From Homarus americanus (taxonomy: Eukaryota > Arthropoda > Malacostraca > Decapoda > Nephropidae): a stretch of 64,000 nt of DNA. The notes under the pieces were generated by a model. The model ran no database searches and was not told the origin of the DNA. It saw only the letters and a list, made by a program, of their open reading frames with translations. The stretch lies in contig NW_024736071.1 of the NCBI RefSeq assembly GCF_018991925.1, positions 13,137,758 to 13,201,757 on the forward strand. Reading direction: 5' to 3'. Made by a program: the position numbers and the translations under genes. Positions 53,891-64,000 of this stretch are shown here, in pieces. Position 1 is the stretch's first letter, and every line of letters begins with the position of its first letter.

Positions 53891-54375
53891 GTTATGTATA
53901 GTACTCAGAATGCTATATTACTCAGATGATAATGCGGTAGTTATAGTAGTACTCAGAATATATAGCTGTAATACTCAGAATGTATAGTTATAGTGTTCAG
54001 ACAGTATAGTTATAGTACTCGGTGTGTATGGCTTTAGTACTCAGAATGTATAGCTATATTAATCAGAATATATACGTCTAAGTATGATACTGTACTCAAC
54101 AGGTATAGCAATGGTACTCAGAATATGTACAGAAGTTATAGTAGTGCTCAGTATTTATAGCTGTAGTGCTCAAAGTATATCTATAGTACACAGAAAGTAT
54201 AGTTATAACAGTACTCAGTATATGTAGGTATAGTACTCAAAGTATATCTATAGTACACAGAAAGCATAGTTATAGCAGTACTCGGTATATATAGCTACAG
54301 TACTCAGAAAGTATAGTTATAGTGCTCCAAATATATAGTTAAAGTACTCAGAAAGTATAGTTATAGTGCTCCAAA
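53890..54375. repeat. Degenerate minisatellite, ~20-24-bp unit
   Basis: About 20 units of AGTACTCAGAATGTATAG, then TTATAGT. Many units contain the palindrome AGTACT. The last units (GTGCTCCAAATA) form a higher-order pair. Confidence 0.85.
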
Positions 54376-55313
54376 TACCTAACAAATGAGGAAGGCGGAA
54401 GAGCATGACACTGCCGTCTTCTTTGTGTACCTGACGTGTTTAAGATGATGAAACTATCCATCTTGCCGGGTTAATTCGTCATATTTCAACGTGTGGTGAA
54501 TTCCTCATCATAAGGGATTCAGTCCTTCAAGCTGTGGGATTATAAGAGATAATATTGTCATCCTTAACGAACTGAATTATTATGTTCTGGGAAGCCAATG
54601 TGTGCTTGTGAAGGTGAAATTATCGTCCTCATGAAGTTAAATTATCGTACGTTAGGGATTAAATTCTCATGCGTAAGGATGTTAAATTGTTATGCGTGGG
54701 GAATTATCGCTCGTAATGGGTTAAATTATTATAATTAAATTATCGTCTTTAAGAAATTCAATTTTAAAATATACATAGGACAATATTATCAAATTATACA
54801 CAACTGAAGTGTATGCATATACACATAATACATAAACCTAAGCATACAAAATACAATGAAATATATACAACATATACAGCAATGCATACAGGTACATGAT
54901 ACACAATTATGAGTACAGCAACATACAAGCATGCCTACAATATATACAACTATACTCAACATATACAACTGTATGAAACATGAAAAATTTGTATAAGCAC
55001 ATTCGCTATTAACAGCATACACCAATATAGACACAACCACACACACATACATACACATAACCAAACGGATCGTAAACATGCAACATAGAACTCAAACACA
55101 GAGAGACTAACACACAAACATAAAAACCACACAGTACTCGGCCGGATAGACTTACACACGTTTATTCATAGCTTAACCAGAAGTGGCTCGGACATACAGA
55201 TAAATGCACGCCAAACTCCCGCCACACATTAAGTTTGTTGGTTTTTTTTAGTTCGTGATAATATTTTCCTTTGACGATTTATCTTTCGTTGGTGTGACAT
55301 TTCCGATGATATT

Positions 55314-55315
<2 letters not shown>
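54376..55315. other. Spacer with TTAAATTAT-rich and ACATA-rich stretches
   Basis: 54590-54760 has loosely repeated TTAAATTATCGT motifs at ~25-30-bp spacing. 54780-55130 is rich in ATACACA/ACATA. The cysteine-rich minus frames there (54789-55159) are compositional. No gene was seen. Confidence 0.45.

Positions 55316-55354
<39 letters not shown>
55316..55354. repeat. (CA)n microsatellite
   Basis: About 20 CA units. Confidence 0.95.
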
Positions 55355-55355
<1 letters not shown>

Positions 55356-55495
55356 TACGCCTGAAAAGTCATAACCCTATTAATATTTCGTCAAATGTCA
55401 ACAATTTTCCTCCCTGCCTCTGTCCGGAAAGGTTAGAATCTGACGTCATTGATAGAGTAAATATTATTTGAAGAAATAATTTTGACCTGTCGCTT

Positions 55496-55497
<2 letters not shown>

Positions 55498-55556
<59 letters not shown>
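55498..55556. repeat. (GA)n microsatellite
   Basis: Uninterrupted GA/AG tract of about 59 bp. Confidence 0.95.
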
Positions 55557-55558
<2 letters not shown>

Positions 55559-56734
55559 ATTGGTTCCGCTTTAATTTTTATATATCATCTCTTTCCGGAA
55601 GCTGATATTATTTTCCTCTCACTCATACCACCGTGAAGAAACACCCATGTAGGTCTCCCACAGTGGCCGGGGGGGGGGTGGGGGGAGGTCACATAAAATA
55701 TGCCTTACGAAAGTACAACAGCAGTGTTGTCCATTAAATGTTCACCACTCGTAGATGCAGTTTCACTAGGTTTTCAAAAAAATTTCTCCCGACGTCTTAC
55801 ACAGAGAGAAAATGTATTTTATTTTTGCTGTTCATAAGGATAAGGTTGTTAAAGGAAATATTTGTGATGTACGATAAAACTAATGTGAGTGCGGCCGTCT
55901 GGTTGGCTCCCTATGACTGCAGCACCAGACTGACGCCATTTAGCTCCCTCTATTGATTTGGATGTTTACAAAAGAGAGAGAACGCTGACCCTCACCACGA
56001 AACCTCAAAGAACTGAGATTTACTCTTGGTACAGTACAGTAACTTCACTCTGCACGAAGATGTCAGGAGTGTGTATCCAGATCTTCGAAATCGATACGAA
56101 AGGGATTGGGTTACTGGATTTGCGTCACACATTTTCTGGGATACAGCAATTGTACGTAACTTCCTGATCTACCTTATGCTTGGCTTTATATATCCCGCTT
56201 GTGAGCACTGTTATGAGACGAGAACACTTGCTCAGGTTGTGGAGACGTTCTTTGGATTCACCTTGGTTTATAGATGTATCTTTAAGTCTTTATATGACCA
56301 CATAATCTTCATGTACTTCTTACACAATTTTGAACCTGTTGAACATACTACAAGTATTTTTCTGTGCGCCGTTGGTGGTGTAACATTGTTCTGAAGCAAC
56401 AGAATATGATGTAAATTTGTGTGTGATGTTTAGAGACTTGATTGATTGAATTTTACTCCCTAACAGTGGTGCCTAAGCTCTGAGGTGCCATGTTTTAAAT
56501 CCAACCTTGACGCGTCCATGTTGTTTGTTATTGTGCGACAGCTGGTTGTGGGTGTGGCGTACCAAATGGTTGTTGGGGGCGGGGATGCGGTGGTACTCGA
56601 GATCGGGGGGGTGTTTATCTTGCTCTTTCTCTCTCTTCTCTGTTATACTTGTGCCCGTCAGTTAATGCCATATAATCAGTAAAACATTTGGGATACTATA
56701 CATGTGGCATACACAGAAACAAATGCAAACAAGT

Positions 56735-56735
<1 letters not shown>
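55557..56735. other. Spacer with unassigned open frames
   Basis: Frames at 55738-55956, 55958-56167, 56026-56394 (122 codons, hydrophobic, starting MVQYSNFTLHEDVRSVYPDL) and 56485-56682 have no recognisable family. I do not call any of them a gene. Confidence 0.4.

Positions 56736-56779
<44 letters not shown>
56736..56779. repeat. (CA)n microsatellite
   Basis: 44 bp of CA units. Confidence 0.95.
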
Positions 56780-56780
<1 letters not shown>

Positions 56781-56869
56781 CTACCAGTACTACTACTATT
56801 TTGCTGTCACTTTGGATCGAGAATGACGATCATCCAGCTATGATACTGTGATATGAGTTAATAAGGATG

Positions 56870-57139
56870 TCACTTTCGTTGGTGAGCTCTGAGGTGATTC
56901 GAGATGCCGATACAGGATCGGCAGGGTCGTCCCCAGAAGTTGCACGTGTGGAGGGGTACATCTAGTGCGGGAGGGGCGGCAGCAGCTTCTTTCCAGCGCT
57001 GGCGCTTGTCTGCCTCAGTATGCAGTCGGGCTAACTCGACAGTATTGACACCCCCTCGTGTGGTGCTCCTCCAAGCGTTACGGTGTGGTGTGAGGGGGTC
57101 GATTTGGCACTTTTCAGGTTTGTCCTTATACCTTTCCAT
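56870..57139 (-). pseudogene. C-terminal tail of the same LINE, zinc-finger-like
   Basis: Frame reads KDKPEKCQIDPLTPHRNAWR, then TRGGVNTVELARLHTEADKR, then PLHTCNFWGRPCRSCIGISN, ending HLRAHQRK and stop. The Cys/His pattern C-x6-C-x2-C...H-x3-H resembles a C2H2 finger, but where relatives usually have CxxC at the start this copy has Trp at the second position. It is probably a nucleic-acid-binding tail, damaged here. Confidence 0.65.
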
Positions 57140-58748
57140 TGTCTGCCAGCGCTACGTTTACTATTTGTGAGGTGCCCGTAAAGTAGCTGCATTGGCAGTC
57201 TTCTGTCGTCCATGCGGATAACATGACGAGTCCAACGTAGTTGTTCATGGATAATGGTAGCCTCGATGCTCCTACAGTTGGTGTCAGCGAGAATACTGGC
57301 ATTTGTTCTCTTGTCTTCCCAACGAACTCGGAGGATGGAATGTTGATGAAAGTTTTCAAGTGCCTTGAGGTGCCTCCTGTATGTGACCCATGTCTCGCTG
57401 CCATACAGCAGGGTGGGGAGGACCACTGCTCGATAAACGTGCAGCTTTGTAGAAAATTTCAGCTCCCTACAGCTGAAGACACTGGGACGGAGTCTGTCAA
57501 AGGCTTGAGATGCACATCTGATCTCTTCATCGATGTCCGCTGTGGTGGGCAGGTGGGGGCCAAGGTACTGAAAGTGGGTAACATTAGAGAGAGTAGTGCC
57601 ATTAAGCTGGATGGATGGTGGAGAAGTGGATGAACCAGGGACAGGCTGAAAAAGAATCTGAATCTTACATACATTCATCTCAAGGCCGAAGTGAGCATAC
57701 ACATCTACGTAGGTGTTCAGGATCTCCTGTAGGTCGCGTTCAGTGTGAGCGACGAGTGTGAGGTTGTCTGAATATGAAGTTCAATGATGGAAGCGGCCGA
57801 CACCTTTGTTCCTGCCTGGAGTCGTCTTATATTGAAAAATCCATTCATCCGGTACTGGATGCCCATCCCACCGGCTAAATTAGCACTGGAATGAGTAAGG
57901 AAGGCAGCCAAGAAAATGGAAAGAGAGTTGGTGCCAGTACACATCCTTGTTTTGTCCCCGTTTGGATGGGGAACAACTCAGACTGGATGCCATTGTGTAG
58001 GACACTGCCGTTCATGCCAGCGTGGAGTTGCCTTTTAATGGCAATGAATTTTGGTGGGCAGCCAAAACGGCTGAGGGTCTGCCAGAGGGCTTCCCTATTG
58101 ACTGAGTCGAAGGCCATAGTATGGTCAATGAAAGCCTTGTACAGGTCACGACGTTGTTCCCCGCACTTTTCCTGTATCTGGCGGGCAGCAAAGATCATGT
58201 CTGTGGTGTCACATGATGGTTAAAGCCACATTGAGATGCTGAGAGGAAGTTTTCCGCCTCAGGAAGAAGTCTGTTTAGGAGGACTCGAGTGGTAATCTTG
58301 CCAGCTATAGACAGCAGTGAGATCCCACAGTAGTTACCAAAGTCTGACCGTCTCCCTTATTCTTATAAATATTCTCCAGGAGTGAGTGGAGATGGCTGGT
58401 AAGCAGAGGTCCTTCTGCTTTATACACCTCGGCTGGGATTCCATCACGCCCTGAGGGTTTGTTATTTTTCATCTGTTTGATTGCAGTAGCTACCTCATCC
58501 AGGGATGGAGGATAGCTGTGGTGGGTCAGCTCTGGATGCTGAGAAACCTGCTGGGTAGTCAGGACATCCACATCGGTGTTTCGGTTGAACAGCGAATGGT
58601 CGTGCCTTTTCCAGGGCTGACGGATACCTTCTTTGTCTTTGATTAGGGAGTTGCCGTCGGATGAGCGGAGGGGGCATGCCATAAGTAGTTGGGCCATATA
58701 TTGTTCTAGCGTAATTGAAGAATTCACGCGCCTCATCCTTCTATACAC
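57031..58748 (-). pseudogene. Reverse transcriptase of the 56.9-58.8 kb LINE, inactive
   Basis: Order on minus: PSLDEVATAIKQMKNNKPSG, then RDGIPAEVYKAEGPLL (fingers); LYKAFIDHTMAFDSVNREAL (motif A); FPIQTGTKQGCVLAPTLF (motif B); then a frameshift region in which the YxDD box reads YSDN (57763-57774) in SYSDNLTLVAHTERDL; then VYAHFGLEMNVCKIQ, THFQYLGPHL and LLYGSETWVTYRRHLKALEN. The second catalytic Asp of YxDD is Asn, which should abolish polymerase activity even if the frameshifts (near 58300, 57900 and 57700) were ignored. Confidence 0.8.
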
Positions 58749-58862
58749 CTATCCACTCGCACACCTCTCCACCTCACACCTCTCCACCCTCACACCTCTC
58801 CACCCTCACATCTCCTCACCCATTCACTTCATCCTTCTGTACACCTCTCCACCCTCAAACCT
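58740..58862. repeat. CACCTCTCCACC tandem repeat
   Basis: Imperfect ~14-bp units of CACACCTCTCCACC, adjacent to the truncated 5' end of the LINE. Pyrimidine-rich on plus. Confidence 0.8.
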
Positions 58863-58997
58863 CTCCTTATGTATCATGGGATGCGAGTCTTCGGTATTCA
58901 GACTGCACCATAACATGAACACCACATGCTTTTACTGTAAGTTATTGTTATTAGTGATGGTTGGCATTATTTAGATCTTATTATTCTTTGATATATC

Positions 58998-59130
58998 GGA
59001 GCACCGTGAAGAAGAGACAGCCTCTTAGCTTATTTCACATGAAGATTAACCACCCTAGCGTTACCTGGGGGGATTAGGTTTGCTTTAGTTAAGCTAGGTT
59101 TGGTTTGGTTAGGTTTGATTAAGTTAGGTT
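58998..59130. mobile_element. GGATCACC-family MITE, degraded copy
   Basis: Left arm GGAGCACCGTGAAGAAGAG, then CTTAGCTTATTTCACATGAA, then CACCCTAGCGTTACC, followed by GGTTAGGTTTGATTAAGTTA-like sequence. The right terminus is not recognisable. Confidence 0.55.
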
Positions 59131-62057
59131 AGACCGTTTTGATATGAAATTATGATTATCCAAAAATAATAGCAATGCGTATTATCCTCAACGACATACA
59201 ATGAACAAGACAAATACTGAATACAAAGAATCACATAAAGCGGCTGAACACAACTAGAGTTACAAGACAAAAGGTCCGGGAAGGTTTTATATATTTCTTC
59301 TCCTGTTACAGCCGTCACTTTATTAATTTAAGACGGATCAATTACGAGAGGATCCATTTATTTCTTATGATAACCTAACATGAGCTACACAATCACGTCA
59401 TTATGCACAGTACAGTACGTGTGTTTTACCAGGTGCTACGTGTAGGATGATATTTGTACGAGGGGTTATCATCGAAGTCATTAAAAGAATTAGAAAATGA
59501 AGCAAGTCTATTTAAAATTTGTTATGTGTTAATGTTGTCTTCATTAGAAAGCAATGTGCGCATGTCTACAGTGATCTGTACCAATACTACTGGAAAAAGA
59601 TCTGGTGACTCGGTTGCTGTCTTTGGACGAATCGACTTGCAGTTGTCATTGTTTGTATACCCGCACTGTCTAATGACCTTGTTTGTATACCTTTTGGATA
59701 AAAATCTACCTATCTATCAAGTAACAACCTCTTGAGGCTTGGCCTGCCTAGTGATAGTCAACAGTGTACACCTGACCGACCCCTTTACTGTAGCTCAGTC
59801 TATGCTGCACACATAACACGTTTCTCATCAGCTTGATTACTTTCAAGGACTTGATGAAGTCTTCTTCAGATGCCTAGCACAGTGTTGGAGTTTTGTGCTC
59901 TCTGTTTTGGCTAATTCGTTGATCTGTTTTGCTGAACTTGTCATCAGTCAGGAGTGCGGGTGTGAAAATCCTCACTTAATTAAAAATGACTGAGCATCAT
60001 TCTCAACAACACACTTAATAAACCTTTCTGTTATTTAAAGTGTCTGTCTGTCTGTGTGTCCGAGTGTATGCGGCTGCCTCTGTTTTTGTGACCTTAAGAG
60101 AGTTCTGACACTCAAACCACGAATATATACACATATCAGCTTGCCGTGTCATCGTCAGTGAGGTATGGGAAGTGGAGGTGTCTAGCTACTGAGAACAACA
60201 CCAGGGTGGCTTTTCCCGAGCAGCTGCTTCTCCCCCGCCCCCTCACCCCTATAGTTCCTCACCGCCAGGATGTGGATCATCGAGTCAAGTCGAGTAGCTG
60301 TACTAATGGGAACCTGCAGGTGGTCATAAGTGGGGAGAGCACTGGGTCATGACAAGTGTGGGGGGAAGTTACAGATGGGGAGAAAACGAGGTCAGGTCTT
60401 GGGGGGGGGGGAGATTACAAGTGATAGTCACACGTCCAAGGTTTCCCAGGGTTGTTGACTCCATCCAATGATTGTTGTCTCGGGACTCGTGGTGCTGGAG
60501 ATAAGACCTTGAGAAACTGTGTATAAGAGTCATGACAGGTTCACCGGGTCATGACTCAGGCTTTAGTCATCGTAGATTTAGGACCTAAAACGAAGGTATA
60601 TTTTTTATTACGGGGATTTTTCCCTATAAGGTGTAAGTTACAAAGTTTTCTTTAGCTTGAACTCTAACCGTCGTAGTATTATTTCAGGTCATGACACTTA
60701 GAAAGGTCACCATTTGAGGTGAAACACTAGAGGCACCGCCCCCCGTAACCCCCCCCCCCACGACCTGGTAACAGGGGACTTAGATAGAGCGACCTATACA
60801 CCTCCTACGACGACACAAACCATAAGAGAGCTCCTTCTTCTGGGTGCTCCTTGAGAACCTGTCGTTGACTCAAGACCTATTCTGCGCCTTCCTTTATAAT
60901 GACCTTACTGTCTGACTAGTCTGTTGATCTTGAACATTGTTGGGCGGTTATGTATCGAGGACAACCATGTAAATCTGAAATATTATAAACGTCAAGATTT
61001 TGTCCAGAGAAATTATAATACTCCTCATACAAAGTACTTTATCTTGACATTAATCACTCTTCTGGTCTAACGACGACCCGACTCACGGAACTATTGTCTC
61101 AAGAGTAAACTGTACCGCCAGAAGCAAGTGTACCCAAGACCGAAATATTTAGGCGTACTCAGTGTTTTGTGGAATTCAATGACTAAGCCAAGTTTGGTTG
61201 AAATCCATGAAATTGATGCAAGGTTCCAGAAATATCTCCCTACACTTGATACACAGCTGGTGTCCCTGAAGTATTTTATGTCGGTTTTATAGATTTAAGG
61301 AAATAGAACACACTCATGGCTCGGTTTACCCTAAGTTCAGGATGTTTTACAGGAAACAAATGACCTGACTTCCTTTTTTTTCTTCGGAATCCTGTATCAA
61401 CACATTCACTCGGCTGGTGTACTGACTAAGCCATGAGGGTAATCTCTTTCCTTAAATGTGTATAAACGAAATTAGACTAATATGTCCCTTTGAGTCCAGT
61501 TTTCTGGGACATCCTGAAAAACTCAGGTATGATGGCAGGAAGGAGAGTAATATATACATTCTGGTGCAGTCTATATAGAATGTGACCTCGGACCTTTTTA
61601 GCTTTGTGGAAAACTTTTAATCAGACCTCTTCTGCAGTAGTGAATGTTTCCTTCAGCTACACATGACTTTTAGCCAGGCTGTAGCCGATTTGGGGGATGG
61701 GGGTATCGCCAGGCGCGCGCATGTTTTCCTGTACCATATTCAAAGCTCCCGAAAGGTGGGGTGGTTATACCCATACACGCAAACAAAGTCTAATAGGAGA
61801 GTGACAACAGGATGCTCGTACCCACCACGTTAGGTGAGGTTATCAGTAACATGACGCACACTCGACCAATAACATCCAGTATTTAGGATCCATCACAAGT
61901 TAGCCGGTAAGAAAACACCGCCCGGCTCCTCCTCCATCACCACACGTCACGGGGCATGACACAGCTCACTGTGCTGTGTACATGACGTAAATTGAATGTC
62001 GAAACTTTCTGTGAATGACAAGAATACTCACAACTGCACGTACTGTACTTGGACGTA

Positions 62058-62059
<2 letters not shown>
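59131..62059. other. Featureless stretch
   Basis: About 2.9 kb with balanced composition and no repeat family, RNA gene or coding motif that I can support. Frames at 59454-59735 and 60146-60352 show no domain. Short poly-G (60402-60411) and poly-C (60750-60759) runs only. Confidence 0.45.

Positions 62060-62113
<54 letters not shown>
62060..62113. repeat. (CA)n microsatellite
   Basis: 54 bp of AC/CA units. Confidence 0.95.
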
Positions 62114-62114
<1 letters not shown>

Positions 62115-62402
62115 TAAATACGCATATACACAAAAACGTATCCATACCTCATTTTGCTAAGGATCTAAATCGATTTTGTCTTTTTAATCTTTTACTGTTT
62201 GGGTTTAACCTGAATATTGTGAATCCTATTTTATTACCGGTTGTCTTTTTCAGTCTTCAAGGGAATGAAATATATTCTGTACAGCGCCGAGTAAATTACT
62301 TAAGAAAACTTTAGTTTCAATGAATAATAAAAAAAGTGGGAGGAGGTCATGGATGCGTGGGAGACAGGAAAGGGTGATGGTGAGAACAATACGGATTAGT
62401 GG

Positions 62403-62580
62403 AAAGGAGGAGGGTGCGGGAGAGAGGAGGAGGGTGCGGGAGAGAGGAGGAGGAGGAGGAGGAGGAGGAGGAGGAGGAGGAGGAGGAGGGTGCGGGAGAG
62501 AGGAGGAGGAGGAGGAGGGTGCGGGAGAGAGGAGGAGGGTGCGGGAGAGGAGGAGGAGGAGGAGCGTGCGGGAGAGAAGC
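62403..62580. repeat. GGA/GAG-rich minisatellite
   Basis: Units of GGAGGAGGGTGCGGGAGAGA with an expanded (GGA)n core of about 40 bp. Glycine/glutamate and serine/proline frames through it are artefacts. Confidence 0.9.
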
Positions 62581-63142
<562 letters not shown>

Positions 63143-63215
63143 TACAGAAGAGGGTAGCGTAGCGTGGGTTGTATGTTAGTTTCGTTTCATACTTACACTC
63201 ACACATACATAATGT

Positions 63216-64000
63216 TTGCCCCCCCCCCCATTGGACACACACACACAACCAGCCACAAAAGATAGAATAATTGAAGTCAACCTCATGATAACCCTGAGGC
63301 TTCTGCGTGGTGATCCTGATGACATTGTTTCCTTAAAATTGCTAGAATGTATGAACCATGGGACTGGTGAGTCTAAATGGATCCAAACTACAGGTACACA
63401 TATGAAGATGTTTGGACTAGACCACCTGTACAAAGTTGAGACACAACAGCGCTTTCTGCCACCCTGGCGGACAGTTCCCTTCGATATCACAATACCGACA
63501 TATCTGCCTAAAAAATATTTATACAAAGCATTTATCTCCAACACACTACCAAACTGAGAGCTCTTGAACACTTACACACTCTACAGACTGATGATAATAT
63601 CACACAGACCATCTACACTGATGGATCTCTTAACACCGCCTGTGGGAGGGCTGGAAGTGCTATTGTTGTGACTCAACCTGACGGTAATATAATTGAGAAA
63701 GGAGTTAGAATTAACAACTGGGCATCCACTCTACAAACTGAATTAGTTGCCATACTCACAGCTATTAAATTCATTGAAACCACTGTCACTGACAGTCTCA
63801 TCATCACTGACTCTCTATCCTCACTACTTGCCCTTGGTACCCTTGACTCAAGTTGTCACGCTCTTGTCTCTGAAGCCAGACACAAATATGCGTGCCTTGT
63901 TGACCCGGGTGTCAAGGTCAAACTGTTGTGGATCCCCTCTCACATAGGCCTCATAAAACATGACAGAGTTGATGCCCTCGCCAAACTCGCGTCTAACAAA
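63216..64000 (+). mobile_element. LINE RT-tail and RNase H, running off the window
   Basis: The first frame (63216-63557) has the RT-RNase H connection: DHLYKVETQQRFLPPWRTVP. A one-base frame change near 63550 leads into an RNase H frame open for 150 codons to base 64000: TIYTDGSLNTACGRAGSAIV (first Asp), TLQTELVAILTAIKF (Glu), SLIITDSLSSLLAL (second Asp), and LLWIPSHIGLIKHDRVDALA (His and last Asp). All five RNase H catalytic positions are present. The RT domain upstream is missing, so the copy is 5'-truncated near the (CA)n at 63231. RNase H implies the I group or relatives. The 3' end lies outside the window. Confidence 0.8.

Larger units (their letters stand above)
56870..58760 (-). mobile_element. 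LINE with C-terminal zinc-finger tail, decayed
   Basis: Minus-strand RT (58748-57680) followed by a long C-terminal region and a stop at 56870. The endonuclease is missing upstream, replaced after 58760 by a CACACCTCTCCACC tandem repeat, so the copy is 5'-truncated. The type, with RT, then LYGSETWVTYRRHL, then a C-terminal C/H finger, is common in aquatic invertebrates; the clade was not assigned. Multiple frameshifts. Confidence 0.8.

Noticed and set aside
56026..56394. 122-codon hydrophobic frame
   Set aside because: No family motif, no splice or promoter support, and overlapping open frames; could be chance.

Overview
The window is eukaryotic and almost certainly arthropod, most likely a decapod crustacean. 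The evidence is introns with GT-AG borders, no bacterial gene packing, very dense CA/GT/TA microsatellites, interstitial CCTAA (TTAGG-type) tracts, many decayed non-LTR retrotransposons whose 3' tails read TTATGTTCTTATG, and a decayed hAT transposon. The species call is inference from repeat style, not from a search.

One host gene can be supported. A short-chain dehydrogenase of the 15-hydroxyprostaglandin dehydrogenase (HPGD) type lies on the minus strand. Its six coding exons run from 48166 down to 15146 and give a complete 255-residue protein. The reading frame is kept across every splice junction, and Ser138, Tyr151 and Lys155 fall at the same residue numbers as in human HPGD. Its first coding intron is about 26.7 kb and makes up most of the window. 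At least one 5' non-coding exon is expected upstream, with a candidate near 51.9 kb.

Layout: 1-12.7 kb is a graveyard of mobile elements. It holds CR1/L2-like LINE 3' ends, an I-like LINE split by an oppositely oriented CR1/L2-like copy, a candidate solo LTR with a 4-bp target duplication, a LINE endonuclease split by a hAT element, and a 10-copy 55-bp minisatellite. 12.7-15.1 kb is mostly empty flank of the gene. 15.1-48.2 kb is the HPGD-like gene; its large intron carries microsatellites, long minisatellites, a decayed LINE (39.6-42.8 kb) and several inverted-repeat elements. 48.2-56.7 kb is upstream or 5' intronic sequence with tandem repeats. 56.9-58.8 kb is another dead LINE. 58.8-63.2 kb is largely featureless. 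63.2-64 kb is the RNase H end of a further LINE that runs off the window.

The most interesting non-genic content is three sets of inverted-repeat (MITE-like) elements recognised by comparing parts of the window: a GGATCACCTGAAG family with about seven full or partial copies, a ~0.5-kb element present twice, and a 721-bp element with 30-bp terminal inverted repeats that carries repeated CCAAT-box and CRE-like motifs. I saw no operon, CRISPR array, defence system, confident tRNA/rRNA gene or endogenous virus.
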